A stretch of 10,937 nt of DNA from Desulfobulbaceae bacterium. GTDB taxonomy: Bacteria; Desulfobacterota; Desulfobulbia; Desulfobulbales; Desulfocapsaceae. A program made the translations under genes and the position numbers. The stretch spans positions 1 to 10,937 of the forward strand of contig JAMOMO010000224.1 in the NCBI GenBank assembly GCA_027067035.1, given 5' to 3'. The notes beneath the pieces are model-generated. The model was not told where the DNA came from. It did not search any database and saw nothing but the letters and a program-made list of their open reading frames with translations. Every line of letters starts with the position of its first letter. The stretch's first letter is position 1. This document shows, in pieces, positions 1 through 6,739 of this stretch.

Positions 1-636
1 ATGAGAGACCTGATCATCCCGCCCGCCCTCCTTGACGGTGAGTGCTTCGGCAACGAGGAGGAATTCCAGCTTCCAGCTGCACCGCAGCCAGAAATCATAA
101 TCTTCACAGCATCTCAGCCGTTCGTTAAACATGCCTACAGCTTCAAAAAGCTCTTTTCTCAGCATCACAGTGGACATTCCCACAGCACAGAGTTTCAGGC
201 AATGATCAAAAATATGGCCATTGCGGGGCCGGTGAATACTCTTCTGGTTGAGATGTTCTCCCCTTCGAAACCAGCGTTCCTGAGTATGAGAAATAAGATA
301 TTCCGGGTTTTCAAGCATACTTTTTTTCTGGATCTCCACCTTCTTTTTCTGCCAGTGGTCATCTGAATCGAGAAATGCGATGAGTGGGCATCGTGCTTCA
401 CGAACAGCGCGGTTCCGTGCAGCAGCAGGTCCACGGTTCTTTTGCCTGAAATAGCGTACGGGAATATCACATTTCCTTGAAAAGCTCGAAACCACGTCGT
501 ATGTATAATCAGTTGAACCGTCATCAACGACAATAATTTCATCGCAGGCAACAGTCTGACGATGTACAGAATCCAGAGCCCTCTCAATCATGGCAGCACG
601 ATTGTATGTCGGGAGAATTACAGAAAGACCATTCAT
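1..636 (-). CDS. Family 2 glycosyltransferase (GT-A fold), C-terminus cut by window edge
   Basis: The minus-strand frame is open from an ATG at 636 to the left edge and gives 212 residues without a stop. It starts with the typical GT2 strand MNGLSVILPTYNRA, then has the nucleotide-binding EIIVVDDGSTD segment (D38-D39), NRGPAAARNRA (about 67-77) and FLDSDD with the metal-binding DxD at D90-D92. Later comes a CEDYDFWLR motif (about 177-185), the usual ED position of the catalytic base. The order and spacing are those of GT2 enzymes that transfer sugars from nucleotide-sugars during cell-wall, O-antigen or exopolysaccharide synthesis at the cytoplasmic face of the inner membrane. Donor and acceptor cannot be told. 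An in-frame stop at 679-681 fixes 636 as the only ATG start; no clear Shine-Dalgarno precedes it. The gene is divergent from rng across 135 bases. Confidence 0.9.
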   Translation of the reverse strand, partial: MNGLSVILPTYNRAAMIERALDSVHRQTVACDEIIVVDDGSTDYTYDVVSSFSRKCDIPVRYFRQKNRGPAAARNRAVREARCPLIAFLDSDDHWQKKKVEIQKKSMLENPEYLISHTQERWFRRGEHLNQKSIHRPRNGHIFDHCLKLCAVGMSTVMLRKELFEAVGMFNERLRCCEDYDFWLRCSWKLEFLLVAEALTVKEGGRDDQVSH

Positions 637-702
637 ATGGGGATAACCGGGGAAATCGTTTGGATTTAGGTGAAGATTTTAGGATCAAAATACTGTATAA
701 AT

Positions 703-730
703 ATAATATTTTCAATATGAGCAGATACAA
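703..730 (-). promoter_or_regulatory. Candidate sigma-70-type promoter for the glycosyltransferase gene
   Basis: In the A+T-rich gap between the divergent glycosyltransferase and rng genes, the minus strand reads TTGTAT (plus 725-730), a 16-base spacer, then TATTAT (plus 703-708). This is a fair match to the -35/-10 consensus and lies about 65 bases before the glycosyltransferase start. On the plus strand TATAAT occurs at 702-707 and could serve rng, but no good -35 stands before it. The call rests on hexamer matching only. Confidence 0.35.
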
Positions 731-771
731 GCTGCCAACCGGCTGACATCCCCCTTTACCAAAAACATCAT

Positions 772-2304
772 ATGAGCTCAGAAATACTTATAAACTCCAC
801 CAGCTATGAGATTCGCATAGCATTAGTGGAGAATGGACATCTTGCTGAATTTCACCTGCAGCGCCCCACGGAAAAGGGCCTGGTGGGGAATATTTACAGG
901 GGGAGAGTGGTTCGGGTCCTGCCTGGCATGCAGGCTGCTTTTGTTGATATCGGACTTGAAAGAACAGGTTTTCTCTATGTTGATGATGTCTACATATCAA
1001 ATGCCGATCTTGATGCAAGAATGATGAAAAGGCAGAGTCCCTGCGGTAAACTTGAGTTTTCTTCATCTGTGCCCGACACCGACATGAACCGCAGCCCCGG
1101 TATGAACATTGAAGATCTGCTCACCGAGGGTCAGGAAATCACGGTTCAGGTAGGTAAGGATCCCATAGGAACTAAAGGCGCAAGGCTCACCTGTCACATC
1201 ACCCTTCCCTGTAGAAATCTTGTGTTTATGCCTCTCACCGACCACATCGGGATATCACGAAAGATACAGGATGAAGAAACCCGCAACACCCTGAAGGAGC
1301 GAATCCAGTCTCTGCGCCCCGCAGGAACCGGGTTTATCGTGCGGACAGTTGCCGAAAACGCAACCATGGAGGAACTTGAGGCGGACATGGAGTTTCTCCT
1401 GCTTCTCTGGGACGAGATCCAGGATATTTCAAGCCGTACCACGACTATTCCCGCCATGATTTACGAAGATCTGGATATCACTTTCCGTTCTGTCCGGGAT
1501 CTTTTTACAGCTGAGGTCAACAGTCTTATTCTTGATGACAAAAAGACCTACGAAAAACTGCTGAAGTTTGTCCAGACCTTTGCCCCCTCACTGCAGAGCA
1601 GAATTTCATTCTACCAGGAAGACGCCCCGCTTTTTGAAGCCCATGGCATAGATGTGGAAATCAGCCGTGCCCTGGAAAAAAAGATCTGGCTTCGTTCCGG
1701 GGGATATATCATCATTGAAACCACAGAGGCACTTTCGGTAATTGACGTCAATACCGGAAGATTTGTTGGTAAAAATGACCTTGAAGAGACAATTTTCAAA
1801 ACAAACATGGAGGCGGTCAAGGAGATCGCCTACCAGCTGAGACTGCGAAATATCGGTGGAATAATCATCATTGATTTCATTGATATGGAAGAAGAGGAAC
1901 ATCGCGAAAAACTCTTTAATGCCTTTAAAGAGGCGGTAAAAAAAGATAAAAGCCGGATTAACATACTGAAGCTCTCTGAATTCGGACTGGTCCAGATGAC
2001 CCGTAAAAGGAGCTGTGAAAATCTCAGCCAGATGATGTGCGAACCGTGTCATTACTGTGCCGGTGAAGGAATACTCAAATCCAGACGAACCATATGTCAT
2101 GAGATTTTCAGAAAGATATCAAGAAAGGCCCATCGCTATACCAGTCAACAGATCACCGTCACTGTCCATCCCCGGGTGGCCGACATGCTTCTCAAGGAAG
2201 AAGGGACTGTCACCACGGAACTTGAGCAGGAGATTGGCAAACGTCTCACAATTGTTCCCAGCAAAAAGCTCCATATCGAAAAATATGAGATTATCTGGGA
2301 ATAG
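772..2304 (+). CDS. rng: Ribonuclease G (Rne/Rng family endoribonuclease)
   Basis: This is a single-strand-specific, 5'-monophosphate-preferring endoribonuclease that acts in the cytoplasm on rRNA precursors and mRNA. The 510 residues are close to E. coli RNase G (about 490) and lack the long C-terminal scaffold of RNase E. The N-terminus has the RNase G-type opening and the S1-domain segment GNIYRGRVVRVLPGMQAAFV (about 39-58). QVGKDPIGTKGARLT follows (about 126-140). The catalytic Asp pair is D325 in IDVNTGRFVG and D368 in IIIIDFIDM, 43 residues apart as in RNase E (D303/D346). The zinc-link motif CHYCAGEG (C426, C429) is present, so the dimer interface looks intact. About 20 extra residues sit in the S1 region (about 80-110). 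The ATG at 772 gives the family's usual N-terminus, although no strong Shine-Dalgarno precedes it. The M23 peptidase gene follows after 69 bases on the same strand. Confidence 0.96.
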   Translation: MSSEILINSTSYEIRIALVENGHLAEFHLQRPTEKGLVGNIYRGRVVRVLPGMQAAFVDIGLERTGFLYVDDVYISNADLDARMMKRQSPCGKLEFSSSVPDTDMNRSPGMNIEDLLTEGQEITVQVGKDPIGTKGARLTCHITLPCRNLVFMPLTDHIGISRKIQDEETRNTLKERIQSLRPAGTGFIVRTVAENATMEELEADMEFLLLLWDEIQDISSRTTTIPAMIYEDLDITFRSVRDLFTAEVNSLILDDKKTYEKLLKFVQTFAPSLQSRISFYQEDAPLFEAHGIDVEISRALEKKIWLRSGGYIIIETTEALSVIDVNTGRFVGKNDLEETIFKTNMEAVKEIAYQLRLRNIGGIIIIDFIDMEEEEHREKLFNAFKEAVKKDKSRINILKLSEFGLVQMTRKRSCENLSQMMCEPCHYCAGEGILKSRRTICHEIFRKISRKAHRYTSQQITVTVHPRVADMLLKEEGTVTTELEQEIGKRLTIVPSKKLHIEKYEIIWE

Positions 2305-2373
2305 AGCGTTTCCCTGTAATCGCAGCCTATAAAACCACTATTATTCACATATACCCGAACCACGGAAACCACC

Positions 2374-3750
2374 ATGACAAGACTCAAGAGCAGACATTCT
2401 AAAAAAAGGTCATCTTTTCCATTATTTCTGGTTATAGTATTGGCCATCGCAGGACTTGCCGGATATGTTTTCATCACCTATTTTGAAGGTGAAAAGCCCC
2501 TGATAACCGGAGAAAATTTCCCCACATATATCGGTAAAGACAGCAAAATTGTACTCACGGTAAGTGACAACAAGAGCGGTATCCGTTCCATAGAGATAGT
2601 GCTTGTTCAGAAGAACAAGGAAAAGGTACTGCTCAACAAACAGTATCAAAGGGGGAGTGGTGATGCCCGGAAAGCGACCCTGAAAGAGAAAATCGCCCTG
2701 ATTGTGAATCCCAAACAGTTGAAATTATCAGACGGTGAGGCCACTCTGAAAATTACCGCAACTGACTACTCTTTACGATCCCTGTTAAAGGGAAACACAA
2801 GTGTACTTACCCATCCTGTCACCATTGACACCAAAGCACCAAAGGTTTCCATCATTCACAGTGAGCGCTATATCAAACCCGGTGGTGCCGGTATTGTAAT
2901 TTTTACCGCGGAAGATGCTGTTTCCCATGGGGTCCAGATGAATGAGACCTATCACCCGGGATTTCCCCTGACAGACGGTTCTGATTCCAAATATATCTCC
3001 TACATTGCCCTCCCCTATTTCACGGAAAAAATCACCACATCTTCAATAATTGCAGAGGACGCCGCAGGAAACAAGACCGTTAAACGCTTTTCCACGGTCT
3101 TAAACAAGCCACGGCAGAAAAAGGATAAGATCCATATCGGCGATGGCTTCCTCGGGAAAAAAATTCCGGAATTTGAAGAACACTATCCCGAGATGAAGGG
3201 CACCATGATCCAGCAATATCTCTACGCAAACCGGACAGTGCGTAATCTGAATAATGAGAAAATCCGTAAACTCTGTCTCAATCCCGGAGAAAAAAGACTC
3301 TGGACCGGGAAATTTCTTCGTATGGCAGGGAGTGGCAGAGCCGGATTTGCCGACCACAGAACCTACTATTACAAGGGTGAAGCCATTGACAAACAGGTTC
3401 ACCTGGGAATGGATATAGCCTCAACCAGACATGCCGAAATCAAAGCGGCCAACAACGGTACTGTTATTTTCGGTGACTACCTTGGAATTTACGGCAATAT
3501 GGTCATGATAGACCATGGACAGGGGGTTTTCAGTCTCTACTCACACATGAGTCAGATCAATGTTTCACCCGGTGACAGCCTTGAAAAAGGCGATGTGATC
3601 GGCCACTCGGGAACAAGTGGAATGGCTGGAGGGGATCACCTGCACTTTTCAATGCTGGTAAACGGTGTTTTTGTTACACCCAGAGAGTGGTGGGACCAGC
3701 ACTGGATTGAAGTCACCATTGATGGCCCGGTGGTGGATGCGAAGTTCTAG
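2374..3750 (+). CDS. Membrane-anchored M23 family peptidase with N-terminal Ig-like region
   Basis: The protein is 458 residues long. A basic N-terminus (MTRLKSRHSKKRSS) and one hydrophobic helix (about 15-36) predict an inner-membrane anchor with the rest in the periplasm. Residues about 45-150 and 155-240 look like beta-rich bacterial Ig-like repeats (VSDNKSGIRSIEI; AEDAAGNKTVKRF), a common opening in deltaproteobacterial M23 proteins. The C-terminal LytM/M23 domain (about 335-440) has the complete zinc site: H343 and D347 in HLGMD, the SLYSHMS histidine H391, and HLHF with H422 and H424. An active peptidoglycan endopeptidase is therefore expected rather than a degenerate EnvC/NlpD-like activator. 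Substrate linkage and physiological role are not shown. The gene lies 69 bases after rng and probably shares its transcript. The ATG at 2374 has only a weak ribosome-binding site. Confidence 0.9.
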   Translation: MTRLKSRHSKKRSSFPLFLVIVLAIAGLAGYVFITYFEGEKPLITGENFPTYIGKDSKIVLTVSDNKSGIRSIEIVLVQKNKEKVLLNKQYQRGSGDARKATLKEKIALIVNPKQLKLSDGEATLKITATDYSLRSLLKGNTSVLTHPVTIDTKAPKVSIIHSERYIKPGGAGIVIFTAEDAVSHGVQMNETYHPGFPLTDGSDSKYISYIALPYFTEKITTSSIIAEDAAGNKTVKRFSTVLNKPRQKKDKIHIGDGFLGKKIPEFEEHYPEMKGTMIQQYLYANRTVRNLNNEKIRKLCLNPGEKRLWTGKFLRMAGSGRAGFADHRTYYYKGEAIDKQVHLGMDIASTRHAEIKAANNGTVIFGDYLGIYGNMVMIDHGQGVFSLYSHMSQINVSPGDSLEKGDVIGHSGTSGMAGGDHLHFSMLVNGVFVTPREWWDQHWIEVTIDGPVVDAKF

Positions 3751-3753
3751 GAT

Positions 3754-3812
3754 AAGCAGCAGTTATCAACAGCATCTGTTTTGAGATCAGATCTTGACGA
3801 TAACTGCTGTTT
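3754..3812. terminator. Imperfect 14-bp inverted repeat enclosing smaller hairpins, probable terminator
   Basis: An exact 11-bp inverted repeat (3757-3767 CAGCAGTTATC with 3799-3809 GATAACTGCTG) extends to 14 pairs in RNA, adding one G-U and two A-U pairs (3754-3756 with 3810-3812). Inside it are a perfect 5-bp hairpin AACAG-CAT-CTGTT (3768-3780) and the near-palindrome AGATCAGATCT (3784-3794), so the element can fold as a three-way junction. It begins 3 bases after the peptidase stop, and a short T-run overlaps its right arm. It could end rng-peptidase transcripts and, on the other strand, those of the zinc-ribbon gene. The large enclosed loop is unusual for an intrinsic terminator. Confidence 0.45.
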
Positions 3813-3850
3813 TCGTTGATGCCCCATCGGCCTCGCCGGTTACTGCAGTT

Positions 3851-4018
3851 TTAGTCTTCAACCTCATAATCCGGCCCGCCACACAGCTTGCAGCGAAGTA
3901 CCGGGTCATCGCGGTCAAAAATATACTCCCAGTTCTTTGCCCTGATCTCCTGTTCCCGTTCACGGCCACAGGTGACACAGATCCAGATATCACCCTCTTC
4001 TGTCTCAAATAAGTGCAT
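3851..4018 (-). CDS. Small zinc-ribbon protein of 55 residues, function unknown
   Basis: The minus-strand frame starts at ATG 4018 and stops at TAA (plus 3851-3853). It encodes a 55-residue acidic protein with two knuckles, CVTC (C14, C17) and CKLC (C43, C46), 25 residues apart, which fits one four-cysteine zinc ribbon. The middle (REQEIRAKNWEYIFDRDD) is hydrophilic and charged. There is no signal peptide or membrane segment, so it is probably cytoplasmic. Support for a real gene comes from a strong Shine-Dalgarno GAGAGG (plus 4026-4031) with a 7-base spacer, and from the exact CxxC pairing. It is flanked by the inverted repeat downstream and is divergent from lptF. I do not recognise a characterised family. 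It resembles the short rubredoxin- or zinc-ribbon-like proteins common in sulfate reducers, and a nucleic-acid or protein-binding role is only a guess. Confidence 0.72.
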   Translation of the reverse strand: MHLFETEEGDIWICVTCGREREQEIRAKNWEYIFDRDDPVLRCKLCGGPDYEVED

Positions 4019-4135
4019 GCTTTTTCCTCTCTCCAGACGGCATAAATAAGAATAACCTGTGCCTCAATACATCATCTCTCTCTTTTTCACAAGCTTTGCG
4101 GTCTTTCTGCAGTTCTTTCTTGTTACCTTTCCGTT

Positions 4136-4164
4136 TTTTCAGTAGACTCTGGCAGCCGTACAAT
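4136..4164 (+). promoter_or_regulatory. Candidate promoter for lptF
   Basis: TTTTCA (4136-4141) and TACAAT (4159-4164) are separated by 17 bases and lie about 49 bases before the lptF ATG. The -10 matches at five of six positions and the -35 at four of six. TATACT at 4164-4169 is an alternative -10. The rest of the 194-base gap (4019-4212) is pyrimidine-rich and shows nothing else that I can support. Confidence 0.4.
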
Positions 4165-4212
4165 ATACTGCTTCAATGAGATCTTTATTTTACTTTTTCC
4201 AGTCAAAAAGAG

Positions 4213-5727
4213 ATGCAAAAAACACTGCGATTTCCAAAACTGCTCTACAGCTATCTGGCAACAGAGATGCTGGCCCCGTTTTTTGCCAGTTTTGTTATCA
4301 TGAACAGTGTTTTCTTTCTTGCCAAGCTCATCCCGTTTCTCAACGTTGTTCTGGAACTGGAAATAAGTTTTGTCGATTTTGTACGCCTCTTTCTGTATCT
4401 CTTTCCCAACATGTTTCTGTATTCCATCCCCATGGCCGCCATGATGGGTGTTATCATCTCTTTTACAAGACTCTCTTCCGATACCGAAATTCTAGCCCTG
4501 AAGGCAAGCGGTATCAGTATTTACCAGATGATCCCTCCCCTGGTACTTGTTGCCGCAGCCATTGCACTCCTTACCTGTTATTTTTCGGCAGGATTGATTC
4601 CACGTGCTGAAACCGCCCTGAAACAGCTTATGTTTCAGGTTGCCAAAGAGAAGATAGACAAAGGTATCAAAGAACATCAGTTCACAGAGGCCCTTGGTGA
4701 TCTTGTTGTCTATGTCGACTCCATAGATAAAAAGACCGGTCTCTGGCGAAACGTCTGGGTTTCTGATATGCGGGGGCAGACCAACCCCATTATAACCATG
4801 GCCCAGTATGGAATCATGGATGCCCAGATTGATAATATGCTGGTGACAATCACCCTGCAGAACGGCAGTCTCCACCGGCCTGACAAGGCCCGGTCTCAGA
4901 TAATCAGTTTTGACAGATACACCATCAACATTCCGCTGCAGCCACCAACTGTTCTGGATGGTGAGGATGTGACAAAACGCTCCAAGTCCTCAATGACCAT
5001 GATTCAACTTCAGGACTCGGCCACTGCCGTTGGCAGGGACACACCTGCCGGAAGAAACATGCTGGTGCATTTTCATAAAAGGCTGGTGCTGCCAGTGGGC
5101 TGTTTTATCCTCAGTCTGCTCGGTATGCCCCTGGGTCTGCAGGCCGGTCCCGGGAGAAAATCATTGGGAGTGCCACTGGGACTCGGCTTTTTCATCTTTT
5201 ACTACATACTCTTCACAGTGGGGAAAACACTCGCCGAGGACAGTTCGCTCCCGGTTGCCCTGGTCATGTGGATGCCCAATATTGTATTCCTGGTGATTGC
5301 AATATACCTGATAAAACAGGCGGCCGATGAAAGACCGTTTTTTCCGGAATCACTGAAAAACAGACTGATTCATTTTATTGACAACACTCTCTCCCCCTTC
5401 ATTGCCGGACAACGCGCAAAATTCAGCCGGGGAAAAGACAGCCCTGAGCCCTCGGATCCTGTTGAGCCTGAACCGGATGTTCCGGCTCAAAGCCTTAAAC
5501 CTGCAGTGGTCGGGCCTGATTACTTAACAGAGGGCACCGTCCATGGAAACATCAAGAGCCATGTTTTTCATCTCCCGGGCTGTGAATTTTATTACTGTAA
5601 AAACTGCACCATTGAATTTAAGAATATCACGGTTGCCCTGGATTCCGGTTTTGAGCCGTGCCGTTTCTGTAAGAGCCTTATGACGGAAAAAGATCCTGAA
5701 CCCGAAACCGGAAAACAGGATCACTGA
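4213..5727 (+). CDS. lptF: LptF/LptG-family permease (probably LptF) with C-terminal Ada-like zinc-binding module
   Basis: LptF and LptG form the inner-membrane permease that, powered by the LptB ATPase, extracts lipopolysaccharide and passes it to LptC and the periplasmic bridge. Residues 1-370 have the family layout: three N-terminal helices (about 22-43, 55-85, 100-125), a periplasmic beta-rich domain (about 130-280), and three C-terminal helices (about 291-308, 318-340, 346-368). Typical sequences include SDTEILALKASGIS and KRLVLPVGCFILSLLGMPLG. Normal family members end near residue 360-390; this one has 504. A Pro/Glu-rich linker (about 400-435) leads to a compact module (about 443-490): VHGN, FHLPGC (H453, C457), CKNC (C462, C465), and GFEPCRFC (C483, C486). 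This matches the Ada-type metal-binding pattern, and known topology places it in the cytoplasm. LptF versus LptG cannot be settled from sequence alone, and no second permease gene is adjacent. The ATG at 4213 is preceded by a purine-rich AAAAAGAG. Confidence 0.9.
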   Translation: MQKTLRFPKLLYSYLATEMLAPFFASFVIMNSVFFLAKLIPFLNVVLELEISFVDFVRLFLYLFPNMFLYSIPMAAMMGVIISFTRLSSDTEILALKASGISIYQMIPPLVLVAAAIALLTCYFSAGLIPRAETALKQLMFQVAKEKIDKGIKEHQFTEALGDLVVYVDSIDKKTGLWRNVWVSDMRGQTNPIITMAQYGIMDAQIDNMLVTITLQNGSLHRPDKARSQIISFDRYTINIPLQPPTVLDGEDVTKRSKSSMTMIQLQDSATAVGRDTPAGRNMLVHFHKRLVLPVGCFILSLLGMPLGLQAGPGRKSLGVPLGLGFFIFYYILFTVGKTLAEDSSLPVALVMWMPNIVFLVIAIYLIKQAADERPFFPESLKNRLIHFIDNTLSPFIAGQRAKFSRGKDSPEPSDPVEPEPDVPAQSLKPAVVGPDYLTEGTVHGNIKSHVFHLPGCEFYYCKNCTIEFKNITVALDSGFEPCRFCKSLMTEKDPEPETGKQDH

Positions 5728-5813
5728 TTTTTCCCCTCTGGTCTCCCTTGGAAGATCGGTCCGGTTCTCCCATAACCCGCCGCAGTTTTTTTAAGGGCAG
5801 GCCTTCCATGGAT

Positions 5814-6437
5814 TCAGACAGAAGGCTGAGAGGCCTCCTCTATGGCCTTTTTCAGGGCTGCAATGTGTACATATCCTGCATAGTGTACAGGGCTTTTACC
5901 GCTTACGGGATCAAAACGGCTTGGATCTGCAGAGCAGAAGTACTGCACCTGTCGGGGTAGCCGGACCAGTACATCATCAACCTGGCAGCCTATATACTCC
6001 TGCAAGGCATCCCAGGTTGCCCCGCAGGGTGCCCCGCGCAGGACCGTTATCCCGGAGATCCTGTCACCGCTGAGAGTGACCCGGTATTCCGGTAAACCAA
6101 ATTTTTCCCCATACTCTCCAAGGGAATCATTTTTCCCCAGACCACAACAGGTAAATGGAGTAAAGCCTGCTCCTTTTTTCCCGGGGGAGATCACCGGGAT
6201 CCTGTTTTTTTCACAGATGGATATCAGATGATGCACAAGGTCGGGATGCTTCAGGTAATTCAGTACAAGATCTGCCGTGAAACCCGCATCTATGTAGTCT
6301 TCCGGATCTTCTATAAAGTCTGGAAGAAAGCTGTCGATTGAAATAACATCTGTAATATTCAGGCTCTTTCCATGGCATCGAACTCCCTGTATTTTATGCT
6401 CCCCGGAACCATTTTGCTGAAAAACAAGGATATCCAT
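5814..6437 (-). CDS. DUF166-like protein of unknown function
   Basis: The 207-residue protein has no signal peptide or membrane helix. Its C-terminal half carries the signature I associate with DUF166, a family of archaea and some anaerobic bacteria: a cysteine-containing FTCCGLG segment (C97, C98), EYGEKFGLPEYRV, VLRGAPCGATWDALQEYIG (C138), QYFCSADPSRFD (C168) and a final AGYVHIAALKKAIEEA. The N-terminal part (ISIDSFLPDFIEDPEDYI and the following DLVLNYLKHPDLVHHL) fits the family's Rossmann-like first half. Cysteines at 97/98, 138 and 168 could form a metal or redox site, but this is inference. No reaction is established for the family as far as I know; some relatives were once labelled thymidylate synthase. 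The Shine-Dalgarno GGGAG (plus 6448-6452) has a longish 10-base spacer. A seven-codon frame (plus 6437-6457) overlaps the start as TGATG. The gene stands alone, convergent with lptF. Confidence 0.75.
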   Translation of the reverse strand: MDILVFQQNGSGEHKIQGVRCHGKSLNITDVISIDSFLPDFIEDPEDYIDAGFTADLVLNYLKHPDLVHHLISICEKNRIPVISPGKKGAGFTPFTCCGLGKNDSLGEYGEKFGLPEYRVTLSGDRISGITVLRGAPCGATWDALQEYIGCQVDDVLVRLPRQVQYFCSADPSRFDPVSGKSPVHYAGYVHIAALKKAIEEASQPSV

Positions 6438-6514
6438 CAGTTCATTTCTCCCTTCATATTATCCAGAAACAGGCTTACGTGCATGCAACCACTTGATTAC
6501 ATAATTCTTTTACC

Positions 6515-6541
6515 TTGACAGCCCAAAATACCCAATATAGT
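6515..6541 (+). promoter_or_regulatory. Sigma-70-type promoter for the roadblock-nnr operon
   Basis: A perfect TTGACA (6515-6520) is followed by TATAGT (6536-6541, 15-base spacer) or TAGTAT (6538-6543, 17-base spacer), within an A+T-rich stretch. Transcription would start near 6550, giving a leader of about 190 bases before the first roadblock-like gene. This is the best promoter match in the window. Confidence 0.6.
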
Positions 6542-6573
6542 ATCTATATATTATTATGCAAAGTGATTGCAAA

Positions 6574-6657
6574 TGCCACCTGAACAGATCAAGCGACTCT
6601 TGTGTATCTCCCTTGAGTACCCGGCGTGCATCACGTCAGAATTGATTTGCGGTGGCA
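6574..6657 (+). ncRNA. Candidate structured 5' leader RNA, no known family
   Basis: The proposed leader can fold into nested helices. The outer helix is TGCCACC (6574-6580) with GGTGGCA (6651-6657). A second, AGATCAA (6586-6592) with TTGATTT (6642-6648), includes one G-U pair and lies across a small internal loop. Inside are ACTC (6596-6599) with GAGT (6615-6618), and GGCGTG-CAT-CACGTC (6623-6637). The pattern matches no riboswitch I can recognise. It lies just downstream of the strong promoter candidate and ends about 80 bases before the first start codon. Fold energy and conservation were not tested. Confidence 0.3.
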
Positions 6658-6739
6658 CATTCACCCGATGATTTGGCTGTTTTCCATACTATGAGCTCAT
6701 TCATACCTTAATAATCAGAATCTTGCAGTGGAGTCTACC

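Larger units (their letters stand above)
6438..6739. other. Gene-free region between divergent genes holding a promoter and a possible folded leader
   Basis: This 302-base stretch separates the minus-strand DUF166-like gene from the plus-strand roadblock-like operon. I find no convincing coding frame in it. It contains a plus-strand promoter candidate (6515-6541), a possible structured leader RNA (6574-6657) and an A+T-rich block (about 6530-6560). The last 80 bases before the first roadblock-like gene show no obvious structure, and an in-frame stop at 6692-6694 limits how far upstream that gene could begin. Confidence 0.7.

Noticed and set aside
1..366. Open plus-strand frame of 121 codons at the left edge
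   Set aside because: It lies opposite the glycosyltransferase, whose motifs (VDDGSTD, DSD, EDYD) are clear on the minus strand; the plus frame shows no recognisable protein features.
1606..2100. Open minus-strand frame of 164 codons inside rng
   Set aside because: It is antisense to the catalytic region of RNase G and shows no motifs of its own.
4176..4610. Plus-strand frame of 144 codons overlapping the lptF start
   Set aside because: It is out of frame with the well-supported LptF N-terminus and reads as a cysteine- and serine-rich shadow translation.
5728..5813. Terminator between convergent lptF and the DUF166-like gene
   Set aside because: There is a T-run (5787-5793), but I found no convincing stem next to it; only a 4-bp AAGG/CCTT pairing after the run.
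6566..6660. Cobalamin-type riboswitch suggested by GCCACC in the leader
   Set aside because: The conserved GCCACTG box and the rest of the consensus are missing, and the downstream genes have no link to cobalamin.
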